Shown piece by piece: positions 27,548-38,352 of a stretch of DNA of 64,000 nucleotides (position 1 is the stretch's first letter; each line of letters opens with the position of its first letter). The notes beneath the pieces are model-generated. The model searched no databases and was not told the origin of the DNA. It saw nothing but the letters and a program-made list of their open reading frames with translations. The position numbers and the translations under genes were made by a program. This stretch comes from Otis tarda (taxonomy: Eukaryota > Chordata > Aves > Otidiformes > Otididae): positions 17,676,001 through 17,740,000 of the forward strand of contig CM048560.1 of assembly GCA_026413225.1 (NCBI GenBank), in the 5' to 3' direction.

Positions 27548-28952
27548 ATTTCCACATGTGAGAGAAGGATTTAATAAATTGCAGAATCATAAATTTAATT
27601 GAGGGTGAGGAAGAACAGTAACTTCTTCGTGCTACATGAGGACTGTGTAATTTACATAAATATTGCCTATCTCTTTAGCAGATAAAGTAATTAAGAAGTG
27701 ACCAGCATGGCTCTTGTTTGGTCATCCTCCTTGTTCTTTTATAAACTTCATTTAATATAGTTTTCCTTTTACTTATTTGCCAAAGAGTTTCTGGCTCTCC
27801 CAGTCCCCTGTTTCCACTGGACACAGCAGTGAGCCTTACCGAGAGGTGCAGTGCTCTGCCTACAGAGCTGCTTTGCCCAAATTAGAGAATTCACATTTCT
27901 TGAACAAAGCCAAGCATCAACGTACTTGGGCCAGCATGCTTTTGGCAGCTTATGCAAAGTATGGAGAACACATGTAATTTGTCCTTTTTAATTTATTCTT
28001 CTCTGTCCTGCAACAGAGTAAGCAGCCTCATCCTGTATTAGTCAAAGCTTCTGAGAAGGCTCCCTCTGAGTTTCCAGAATAGTCCCGTAATGACAGTGTA
28101 GCACTGTGGAAATAAAAGACAAGAGACATATGCAAATGATGAAGTCTGCTTCTGAAAGGGATGAACCTGTTTCTCTCACCAGCACAACATGACTAAGGGC
28201 GATCTGGTGGTGGCTGGTGGATACGTGTGTCTGTATCCAGTTCATGGCTTCTAGCTGGGCTCGTGGAAAGGCTGCGCTGCAGAACAAACGGGGCCATGTC
28301 CCGTGCCAGCCAGCCGAGGGACAGTGGTAGATTATTAACCTTGATGGTCACCTAGTCAAATGGGCTGAGAAAATTAATTCCCCTTGCTTCTCCATTGGGG
28401 GGGTGAGGGGGGAGGAAGTGGCGAGTGGAAAATTCTGCAAGGACTAAGGAAAGGCTTTAAAAGGAGCAATAAAGACTCGAGCTTTTGGAAGAATCAGCAG
28501 CTTTGGACACGACAGAGGATCAGGACAGAATGCTTTATAGCAGAAAGGTTCCACTTAATGGTGGGACTAAGGTCAAAGAAAGCTGATGTGAAGGGAGGGA
28601 CACTCAACAATTAAGAGAAGAGCTCTGAATTGCGGACAAAAAAAAAGGATGGACATCTTAGGGGAACCTGATGTTACCCAAAATGTTATTGTGAATTTGG
28701 AAAATAAGTGTAGAATTTATTGGGTTTGCATTGACCTGTGTGTCCCTGGGCTATGTAAGCATAATTTTGTTTGGGGGGCTGAGTGCAGCTAAGCTGCATA
28801 CTATCATATTGCAGAAGAGATAACAAGCAAAGATCCTCCACCCAGTAAATATGCCAGAAGGGCCTGGAGCAGAAACATGCTGCTGCCTACCTATATCTAA
28901 TAGAAGCTTAAAATGTCACTTGATTTACTGTGACCTCCTTTGGGGGCTTGCA

Positions 28953-29330
28953 TTTCAAGAAATACAGTCCAGCTGGAGAAGAGAACAAAAAGAATAATCA
29001 GAGACCTAAAAAACCCCTGATCTTTGAGGAAAGATTGAATGATCTGGGGATGTCTAACCTAAACAAGAGGAGTCTTAAAGAAGATAATGTAGGTTTTCAA
29101 CTACATGAGAAATGCTGCTCCAAAGAAAAGGACAATAATACTTTCTTATGTTCCTGGGGAAAAGTAAGCACCAATAGGCTTCAATTGCAGTAAGATGTCA
29201 GTTAATCATTAAGAAATACTTGGTAATCTGTTAGGAATCTGGTGGCATACTGCAGTAGATCGGGAAGGGCTAGAGTCTTTGTCACTGGACGTCTTTATAA
29301 GTAGGCTAGATAACATCTGAAAGTAATGAT
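28953..29330 (+). mobile_element. CR1 LINE fragment, 3' part of ORF2
   Basis: This is a 5'-truncated and decayed CR1 retrotransposon copy. Seen: the frame at 29,023-29,085 reads FEERLNDLGMSNLNKRSLKE, which follows the C-terminal CR1 ORF2 pattern (Y)EERL..LG(L)..L.KRRLRGD. Further on, 29,273-29,314 reads ESLSLDVFISRLDN, matching the CR1 motif VESPSLEVFKSRLD. The DNA between also follows the CR1 order, with a stretch near 29,165-29,195 corresponding to the usual CR1 'caatgggcttaaattgcag' segment. The reading frame shifts between the two motifs, so the copy is dead. No terminal 8-bp-type CR1 repeat was found, so the very 3' end is lost or decayed. The edges are approximate. CR1 is the dominant LINE of birds and other sauropsids; the divergence points to an old copy. 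Confidence 0.85.
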
Positions 29331-29429
29331 AAAGAGACCGTGGGGCCTTGTGAACCTGGTCAACAACGGACTGGGTCAACTGAAACCCAGTGAGCACCTA
29401 GTGAGTAGTCTAGCAAGAGACAAATGGAT

Positions 29430-29810
29430 TTGCGTCACTTTTGTAGCTGGGACTCCAGGATGAGGTAGGAGGCGGTAAATCCCTTGTGCATTTTGACACT
29501 GGGAATCTCCCTCAACTTTGAAAGCAGATTTTTGTCAACTCAAAACACTTTTCCTTTGCCAAATCCATACACTACCTTCATCTTATCTAGAGAAAGCCTC
29601 AGCCAACTGGCTTTCATCCATGTCTTATCTCTGCCAGACACAAGGAAGCTGTAACATATGGCTTCAATGAAAAGGAGACGTAGAGTTTGGTGTCATCAGG
29701 ATATTGATGACATTGTAGCCTATGCCATTTCACAATATCCTCTAGTGGTTTCATATGGATTTTAAATAAGAAGAGTAACAGCCGTGACCCCTTTGGTACT
29801 TTAAGCTGTG
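29430..29810 (-). mobile_element. L2/CR1-superfamily LINE fragment, reverse transcriptase region
   Basis: This is a decayed LINE reverse transcriptase segment on the minus strand. Seen: around 29,785-29,805 the minus frame reads VPKGS, like the RT motif GVPQGS. It is followed by IHMKPLEDIVKWHRLQCHQ, and at 29,668-29,706 by QYPDDTKLYVSFS, a decayed version of the catalytic block QYADDTQLYLSFS (the usual A of YADD is P here). At 29,573-29,620 a shifted frame reads WMKASWLRLSLDKMKV, matching the WM..NKLKLNPDKTEV block. A last weak block near 29,440-29,480 resembles GVLLDSSLSLESQV. The order and spacing are those of L2 and related CR1-superfamily elements in sauropsids; the exact clade is an inference. 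The copy has frame changes and an altered catalytic block and is inactive. It lies right next to the CR1 fragment in the opposite orientation. Confidence 0.8.
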
Positions 29811-32800
29811 AGGCCTGTGAGAGAAAAAAAAAACATTTTTCTGTGCTTCTGGGATCTTCTTGACAGAGATTGTCAGAAAACTTCAAAGACTTTCTTCTCT
29901 CTTGTCAACCATCTTGCCATAGCAGCAATGTGTAACAGCAACAGGAAGCAGACATCATGTTTGAACTTTGATCTGACTCAGATGCAGTGTCAGAGCACAG
30001 GGGAAATTACCAATATTGATTTAAAATAGTGTATTAAGGAATGTATGTGTATGTATGTGGGTCTGAATGCAGTCATGTAACCATACCATGACAGAAATTT
30101 CCCACCTTTCCTGGAAAATTGTTAATGTCACTAATCAGAACATATAATCTGACTATTAACTGGAAGAATAAATTTATATGTAGTTTAGGAATTCTAGTCC
30201 TGAGAGCTGTAGAGTGAGAACATTCTGTGCAGCTGATCATCTGCAGAGGTCTCACAATGAGACCTGCCCTAATAGATCAGGGGGACAAACAGGTAATCGC
30301 TTAGTTGGTTTAATCAACCAGTGAAAGTAACAGGTGAAGTTATATGACCTCTGTGTGAAAAAGGGAGGGTAGAACTCATTTATAAAGATGCAGAATGGGG
30401 GAAGAAGATATAAAATCTCACTTCAGTATTAACAATTACTCTGTAGGCAGACGTGTCTTTCCCCCCAGGCTTATGTCCATCTGGAGCTCCAACCTGCACT
30501 GTGCCAAACAAGATTTAGCTTAAATGCCCAGCCATTTATTTGGTATACATCTTTGGTTGGTATATGGATTTGCTAATAGCTATTTATATGGTATCTAGTC
30601 TTGAAAAGTCTTTGCTTCTTATTGAAAAACATATCATTGTATTGTTCAGGTTTCACATTCTTTCTTTTCTGCCATCAGTGATGAGAAAACTGAGCTGAAA
30701 TGACTATAGATGTTATATGCCTCAGCTGTGATAACAGAAGTAAAATAAGTACTTCAGAATCTGGTTAGCTCACCTTCCTCAGCCATTTCAACATAACTAC
30801 ACAGAGGGTTGTGGAGGCCCCAGATGCTCCACTGGAAGACTTTCCAAAATAAAGCCCTATTAGAAAGGCCATCTGACCTTTCCCCCTTCCCTGCTGTGAT
30901 ATTTGGTGGACAAGACAGAAACCGTTCCAGTGAAATGTTCAGGCCTGAAAAATGGTGCATTTTACACCAAAAGCATGGGGGCTGACAGGTGCCTAAGCAG
31001 AGGAGGAGCTGGATGAGTGAGGTGTTGAAGTCAGCCCATCAGTGTTACAGAGGGAAAGGGGGTTCTGTGTACAGGAATTGATGTAGGGTAGGAGTGAAGC
31101 AAATTAGTGAAATCCATCTTGTTTTCTCGTAACACAAATGCCAGCTGAGCTGGAGTGATGCTGTGCAGTAGATTGCAATGAAAACATGCAGCCCGTGATA
31201 AGCTGACAGCAGCTGAACTGAGCATAAATAGCTTAGAAACTTCAGTGGGTAAAGGCAAAGTTTCTGCTTTTCTGTTTTAAAAAGACATATTTGCTGTACT
31301 TTGCTTTTCAGAAGATAACATATTGTGTTAATGCCAGCAGCTATTTTTGTAACACCTTACACTTCCCGTGTGTCGATATTCTGTCCTTATGTGTGTATGT
31401 TCTGAGTTTTTTGAGCTGTGGACCTGTTATAATTATCATTAGAACTTTGTGACCAAGGAGATTAGACTTTCTCGGCATGACTAAATGTTTTCTCAAGATG
31501 TCCTGGCTACCGTGGAGTGACTGTGCTGACATTTGCACAGATGGGCAGATGGTGCCTGGGACGTGTCTGGTTGCAGCGCAGACCTGAAGATCCTAGTTGA
31601 AGAAGCTGAGCCATTGTGTTTTGGCCTGATTTGTAAGAAAACTGCTTGTCAGCAAATGTAGCCTATGTTACCCTTTCTGCTAGATGTAATGGAAAAAAAT
31701 GGTTAGCCATAGGAAAACAAGGCCACAGCTAAAACAGCTAAAAGGCCATAATGATTTATATTGGATATCCACGTGTGTTTGTTCCACACCAACTAAAACC
31801 ATTTAAACTCCTTGAGAAATGTTGAAGAGGACAAACATCCACAAGTCTGATTGACCATGGGAGGTTATAAGATACATCACAATTTATAAGTTGTGCTTGA
31901 CAACCGCATAGTATGAGAACAAAAGCTGAAATGTTGTAACTGGGTAATGGTCTTCTAGAGATGGAATCTGAGTTCTGGTTTTTCCTTAGAGTCAATTGTA
32001 AATGTGGACTAGTTCCCTCAGTCTCAAGAGAGAGATTTTGCATTGAGGCTACCTGTGCGAGTCAGTAGTTGTTGCTGGGTACACTGAGAAACACAGTCCT
32101 TCCGAGACAAGGAGAGAGAGAGAGCAGGCATGGCATTCTTTGGAGTAATTGGGACCATGGACTGATTCAGTGAAATCCAATTGTTTCCTAATTCCAATTC
32201 TGAGAATGAATCACGTAGTTTTCTACAGATAACTGGCTAATGTCCACTAACTGCTGAGAAGAACTTTATGTCCTACTTTGTGACTGACAGCTAACTAATT
32301 AGAGTGGTTTTCGGCTGGGGGAATTGTCATGGTCTGGCCTGCTACATCTAGGTGCCAGGACCCTTGGCATGCTCTTTGCAGCTCTGCTACTAACTTCCTG
32401 CTATGGACTTTGTGTTTAACTTCCATTATTTCACTTTAACCTATTTGGGGAAAATCAATCGATGTAACACTGTTTTAGAAGTGACTTTTCATAGACACAG
32501 CTAGTGGAATTTATGCAAGTAAAATGCTACTCCAGAAGTCCTGTGGCAAACCATACAGACTAGAAACGGGTAAGATGGCAAAATTCATCATGTGTTTGAA
32601 ACTGGTTTCTGCATATACTCCTTTTTTGTCCTCAGTCTGGAGCACTACAGAAGTCTTCAGCAAATACAGCTTTCCGTTTTAAGCACCAACATCATAACAG
32701 TTTTTACATTCTTGCTCTGCTCTGCACTCATGTAGTCCTGGAAGAGCTCCATGGACTTCAAGGGTCAAGGCAATACTGCAATTACTTAGAATTAGAATTC

Positions 32801-33122
32801 TTTTTCTTTAGCAAAAAGATTTGGTAATGTAGCAAAATCAATGGACCAGGGCCAGCTGTGGCATAAACAGTGATTTTACTTCTTGAGCCAAATTCTTAAA
32901 TGGTACAAATGAACCTGCTGTGTTCTGAAAAAGCCTTTTTTCATCTCCTTTGTGTCAGTAGCTTAGACAAAAGGATTGGAGTGGCAGCAGTAAAAAGAAC
33001 TATTAAAGATCTTATATGTGGCACAACTATTTTACTTTGTCTTTTTCCTGTTAACTGCTTTTCGTGCTTTTTGCCCATTTTGGCACCTACTTGCATGGGA
33101 GCTGAACATGGCCAATCATATA
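29811..33122. other. Noncoding DNA, no gene recognised
   Basis: No open frame over about 95 codons and no recognised element between the minus-strand LINE fragment and the minus-strand LTR. A GA-rich run (GAGAGAGAGAGAGC) lies near 32,110. Confidence 0.55.
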
Positions 33123-33720
33123 CGTGGTGGGTTGACTTTGGCTGGACACCAGGTGCCCACCAAGCCACTCTACCACTCCCCTCCTCAGCAGGATAGGGTG
33201 AGGGAGAAAATAAGATAGAAAAAAACTCATGGGTCAAGATAAAGGCAGTTTTATAAAGCAAAAGCAAAGGCCACACATGGAAGCAAAGGGAAAGAAAAAG
33301 AAAAGATTTATTGTCTACTTCCCATCAGCAGGCAATGTCCAGCCACTGCCCGGGAAGTAGGGCTTCAGTATGCATAGCAGTTGCTCCAGAAGACAAATGT
33401 CGTCATGATTAATGCACACCCCCCCCCCCAACCTTTCCTTCAGCTTTTATTGCTGGCAGACGTCATATGGTATGGAATATCCCTTTGGTCAGTTTGGGTC
33501 AACTGTCCTGGCTGTTGTCAACTGTCCTCCCAAGATCTTGCCCACGCCCCTGGTGAGAGGGGAATGTTGGAGAGATAGCTTTGATGCTGTGCAAGCACTG
33601 GTCAGCAGCAGCCTAAACACTGGTGTGTTATAAACACCTTTATAGTTACCAGTACAAAACACAGCACTATAAGGGCTGCTTATAGGGAAAATTAACTCTA
33701 TCTCAGCCAGACCCAATACA
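33123..33720 (-). mobile_element. Solo LTR fossil of an avian endogenous retrovirus (ERVL-like)
   Basis: This is a single LTR in minus orientation, about 600 bp. Seen: read on the minus strand it opens at 33,720 with TGTATTGGGTCTGGCTGAGA, followed by ATAGAGTTAATTTTC. It contains a palindromic CATATGACGTC core next to GGTATTCCATACC-type sequence near 33,455-33,475. Near 33,235 it carries the segment TCTTGACCCATGAGTTTT, and it ends at about 33,123 in CAACCCACCACG. I recognise this module order from LTRs abundant in bird genomes; placing it in ERVL rather than ERVK is my best guess. The flanks show a near match (ATATA before, ATATG after), suggesting a 5-bp target duplication. No internal retroviral region was found on either side, so it looks like the product of LTR-LTR recombination. 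An 11-base C run lies inside at 33,419-33,429. It is a moderately old fossil. Confidence 0.8.
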
Positions 33721-33752
33721 ATATGGATCAATTTGAATCAATCACCACTTTG

Positions 33753-33793
33753 CCTATAGATTTCAGAAGTTAGATCTCCTATAGATTTCAGAA
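33753..33793. repeat. Two-copy tandem duplication, 25 bp period, beside an LTR edge
   Basis: CCTATAGATTTCAGAA occurs identically at 33,753-33,768 and 33,778-33,793. It begins 33 bases outside the right edge of the minus-strand LTR, so it belongs to flanking host DNA and not to the LTR. Perfect identity suggests a fairly recent duplication. Confidence 0.85.
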
Positions 33794-34714
33794 CTGCTAG
33801 GGCAGTTGTAAACTTCTTTGAGGTATAAAGGTAGCTAAAGCAGGTGGGTTCAATGAATTGGGTGTAGCAGCTGGGAGCAGAGCACTGAGGTAAACAGGCA
33901 TGTGCTGGTTCTTGTGATTAGGCCAGAAAAGCTTTCTCAGCGTTGCCCTGTGCTGTAGAGAGGTATCTTGTAATCAAGGAATGAATGCCTAAGTCTTCCA
34001 ACACACACTTCTGTAATGAAACACCTAACAGGTGGGATTGCTATGCCTGCAACCAGGCTTTCTTGTTCTGTGACTTTCTGGGATCAGCAAGTATCTTTAC
34101 GATGCCTGGGGAGCAAATTCTCGGCTGCTGCAGCTCCACCTTTGCAGGTTGCTGTTGTTCCAGACTGCAGAGGAGTCCCAGCTCTTTCCGGTTCTGGAAG
34201 CAGTGACTGGGAACTGCCCTGAGCCTCACCTCGTCACATGTCACTGCACTGGCGTGTGCCAGGAGGTAAAGTGAGCAACACAGAGGGCATCTGGAAAGAA
34301 GGAAGACAGGAGGAACTCAATTTGGCAGATGCTGGAGCACAGCAGGTCTTCAGCAGTTTATTTTGGAAGTAATTGTTTGCTAAATAACCACGCTTTAACT
34401 GCAGTTGAAGAATCTCCAGCTTCAGTAATATTTTATTATTATTATTGAAGACAAAAGTGTACAACAGTTATAGGAGCATGGTGGTTCTCCTAGCTAAAAT
34501 TCACTGTTCGATAACCATTCAGACACTGGGATTTTAGATGGGCTGGGCTTTTAAGTGTTTTTTCCTAATTCTTGTCATTCTCAAACACACCCGTTTTAAT
34601 TGCTAAGAAATTAAACTGCAGGAAGAAAAGTAGTGTTATCTGGTCTGCACATAGACTACCTCCATCACACTAGTGCGTAATCAAAGAAAATATAATTACA
34701 GCTCTGCAAATTTG

Positions 34715-34787
34715 AGGCCCAATCCTGCAGTCTAGTCTGTTCATCCACTGCTCACATAAACGGGTGAGTCCTCGGGTTTTGCTTGAC
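34715..34787. repeat. Ancient short interspersed repeat with GGCCCAATCCTGCA head
   Basis: The segment opens GGCCCAATCCTGCAGTCT and continues through CACTGCTCACATAAACGGGT to GAGTCCTCGGGTTT. The head GGCC(C)AATCCTGCA and the CTCACATGAGT-like middle are recurrent in old bird, crocodile and turtle repeats. The match is from memory, and the family is unnamed here. Confidence 0.5.
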
Positions 34788-37700
34788 TAACAAGTACCAT
34801 CCTGTAATAACAAAGAGGGAATCTATGCTGGGATTTAAAGCAGCTGGTTTTATTAAATCTAATAGACCGAATGTAACCTCGGTATCAGGCAGGAATGATT
34901 CTCCTGAAATGACTGGAGCTGTACTAGTCTTACATTTCAGGACTGAGATCAGAACCAGATCCAGTTTGTTGACAAAATAAAGCAGTTCTGTCACTTGCTG
35001 GTAGTGAGGAATCAGTTACCCAAATCTTAAATCTCCCTATGTCCAAGCTGAATTTGTACACTATAAATATGTTAAATGGACCCCAAGGGGTGCTCTTCTA
35101 AATATGCTCCACAGTGTTCACTCTTTTTTCTTTTTCATGCAGCTTGTCCTCTAAGGGTGATAGACATTTCCGCACTAGCATTTTGTTCCATTCCTATTAA
35201 AACTATTTTTAGTTCCAGGATGAATTTTGATCATTTTTTGTCTTCCAAAACTATTATAAATATTTACAATTTCAGTATTGTGCTGTCTGTAGCCACATAC
35301 ATTTAAATAAAAATATTTGAGGTGGAATTCATGGGAGGGAGGGGTTAAGTTTACCACAAACAGAGGTACGAAGGTGCTGAGAGGGACAGGTGAAAAAGAA
35401 ATTACTAACTCTGCTTCCAACGTGGGGACATTGTACTGGGGAGAGGAGAGGATGAACAGAAGAGTTCACCGGGAGAGAGGCACAGGGCAGAGTCATTTGC
35501 AAAGTGCTGTTTTACAGAACTTTAAAAGGTAAATGCACTTTTTTTTTGTAGGCAGTAGACTAAGTTGTATTGTTTAGCATGAGCTGGGCCCTAGTTATAC
35601 TTGACTTCACAATGTTTACAGCATTTTCCTTAAAGCTATCAGTTTAGCAGAGGCAGGCAAGGGAAAGAAGACATCCTCATTCTAGCAGGGCTACCTCAGA
35701 AATCCCTATGCCCTGTGTGAAAATGTTGTGCGCTTCTTGCTTACTAAGTGGCTTAAGTTAATATAAGGGGACTCGGTGTTCTCATGTTAAATGCCAAGGG
35801 AGCAATGCCTGAAAGGTCTGAGGCTGAAGCATCGGACTACACAATTTCCTATTTACTATAGATGGTATATTTAGTAACTAATCTTCCACCCTAATAATCT
35901 ACAATAGTATTTGACAAAAAGGTCAAGTGTTTAATATTAGGGCTAGGAGAGCCATAAAAGTCTATAAGGAGAATGCTCCATGGAACAGTCAGCCAGATGC
36001 AGCTCCCGGCTCTGTCATTGTATCTCTCAGTTCCTCCTTTCATTCTATAAAAATGTCACAGCCTCTTAAACTCAAACGATTCCATACGTTTTCTGTTTCT
36101 GAAGGACGTAACTCTATGGAAAGCTCAGTTCCTGGTTGCCAGACCAAACAACTCTGTCTCTAGAAGTTTCCTCTCTTGAAGTCTTCAAGAGTTTTTCAAA
36201 AAGTGTCCTGATTTATGGAGTAAACAAAAGTTCCCAGGAGGATGTGGAGGCCTCTGTATTTTATGGACATCTCATTAGAATGCAATGGAAGATACTTTTT
36301 AAATTAAATAATTGCTTTATAAAACTTAGCAGACTTTATGTTCCAGGTCTGTTAGCCAAATAGATGTCAGACAAAGGGGCGAGAGGGAGTGAACCAAACT
36401 GGATAAATGGGCCCAACTTTCACACTCTTCTTGAACTTGACTAACACATGCAGGGGCTAGAAGTAGCCACAATGTGCTGCTGATCTGTAGAGCGACCTGG
36501 GCAGCTTCAGTCATGTCACAGAACCTAATTTCCCCTATAAAACAGAAAAAAGATATACAGCTACAGCAACTGAGACTAAATGCCATACTCGAATCCAGAC
36601 TGCAGGACACGCATATCTGATTTTGTTGTTAATACTGTCCTCCCTTAGCTCCTTTCTCTCTGATACTGTTTCCACACTCTGTTCTTCATTACTCCCTTCA
36701 TGACAGTTGGCAGTTGATTTTTTCTATCATCTTCTCATTTACCTTCAGGGACTTCAGCTATTTCACTTATGCCTATGGGATCCCACCTCAGATGTAGCCG
36801 TTTGAATTAAAGTGCATCCTTGCTGCACGTTCTGGCTGAGGAAACTGCAAGGACAAGTGCTGTCACAGCCAGCAGAACTGATGATCCACCCTGTAACTCA
36901 TTGCTGCAGTTTTTTGGTTTTTTTTTTTGATCAGCAAATATATACTACAGGAATGGGGGGTATTTGGAGGAAAAAATGGGACACACCTTTTGATTCTCAT
37001 AAAAGCATTGTCATGGGAAGCCTTCTTACAACACTGAATGAGAACAAGTTAAATATTTTGTTTCAAAGGGATTATCCCCGCCCAGCAGGGAACAGCTGGC
37101 ATAAAGCATTGATCCACTTCCCATTGCAAACGTTAGCCAAGCTCCCGTTGATTGCATTGGTGCAGCATCAAGCTCTTATTAAGTCCATGACCAGCTTTGC
37201 ACAACTTCTGTCCCCGTCTGCTTCCCTTACACATAGGCCTGCCCTCTCTGACCCTGGAGAACCCAAATTGAGGGGGACTATAGTGAAACTGAAAGTGTTT
37301 TAAGAGGTAAATGAGTAAAATGGTATAACGGCTTTTTCCAAATATGTCCAGTTGTGGAGTACATCTCAAGTAACCCTGCTAACTTCAGTCTAGCCCACCT
37401 GTCTGGGTAGCCAAATGACAAGCAGCAAGATGCATCCAGGATCTCAACTCATTAAAATGAGCCAGTTCCTTCTTTTTTCTCTGGATTAGTGTGGTTCCTC
37501 TCTAGGTTGCGTTTCATTCCTGCGTTGAGCCACCTGAAAAGGATTGTTTTCTCATGGTATTTTCAAGTTTTGTGTACAGCTACATTGCATTATATTTAGT
37601 AAAAGAGCACCAGTTATTGAGATGTGCTGAAAAACGTCACTTCCAGATCTAAGAGCAGCCATGGACTTCTTATTCTCTTTCCAGAGCATTCACATGAAGG

Positions 37701-38307
37701 CATATATGTGTGTAGAACTGTTTAGAGAGCATACATTAATTAGAAGAAAACCTAGGCATTGGTTAGGATGCTAATCTCTGACATTGACAGGCTTCCTGTC
37801 ACCAACATCCAGTCCCTTCATGATTATACTGTTTGCATGCGTTTCTGCTAAATGGCAGACCAGGCTGAAACTATTTGTGCCCAGGAATAGGAAAAAATAT
37901 AATAGTAAGTAATTGGGTTATTAAGAGCCTTATTTTATGTGACAGTGAAAAAAACTGGGGTTGTACCCTCATATGTCATCTAAAAGTTAGTACTATGAGC
38001 AAGATGTTTTCATATCCTTTCTAATACTTTGAGATAGATCAAAATTTGTCATAGTTATCTTCATTTTACTCAGTTAATAATGAATGATCAGTGAAACATT
38101 TTGGAATAGGAGAAGCTAGATTATTCATATAACCTCTGCTGTGAAAGGTTTTCAAAGTTTAAAATGTACAAAGAGAAGCAAAAGCAGCGATATCTTTTGC
38201 ACAATATATAAAAGCCAAGAAATTATGTAGGAGAGCTGAGAAGTTTTAATTGAATAACACAGTTTGTGAGATGGTCATACAGGTTTTATTTTTTGATAAT
38301 CAGATTG

Positions 38308-38352
38308 AGTTTCATTGTTCAGCATTTGCATGAGTTGTCAAACAATGAAACT
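38308..38352. promoter_or_regulatory. Candidate enhancer core: inverted SOX motifs around a POU octamer
   Basis: AGTTTCATTGTT (38,308-38,319) and AACAATGAAACT (38,341-38,352) are perfect 12-bp inverted copies with a 21-nt spacer. Each arm contains a SOX-type motif (CATTGTT at 38,313-38,319 and AACAATG at 38,341-38,347). The spacer holds ATTTGCAT at 38,324-38,331, the exact reverse complement of the POU octamer ATGCAAAT. Known: SOX and POU factors bind composite sites of CATTGTT beside ATGCAAAT in pluripotency and neural enhancers. Inferred: this may be a distal regulatory element. The spacing differs from the classic composite, so cooperative binding is not assured. A transcribed hairpin is an alternative reading. 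Confidence 0.4.

Larger units (their letters stand above)
17737..28952. other. Noncoding DNA, no gene recognised
   Basis: Unique-looking sequence apart from the microsatellite, palindrome, tandem duplication and homopolymers listed separately. The stretch around 20,520-20,650 is AT-balanced and lacks repeats, the kind of sequence that often proves conserved, but this cannot be tested here. Open frames up to 139 codons (25,164-25,583) show no recognised domain. Confidence 0.55.

Noticed and set aside
29456-29475. GATGAGGTAGGAGG as a let-7-like seed
   Set aside because: The rest of the mature sequence does not match, there is no hairpin partner, and it lies inside the minus-strand LINE fragment.
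36812-37303. Longest open frame, 163 codons, plus strand
   Set aside because: No recognisable domain, signal or repeat; composition is ordinary for translated noncoding DNA, and a frame of this length is expected by chance in 64 kb.
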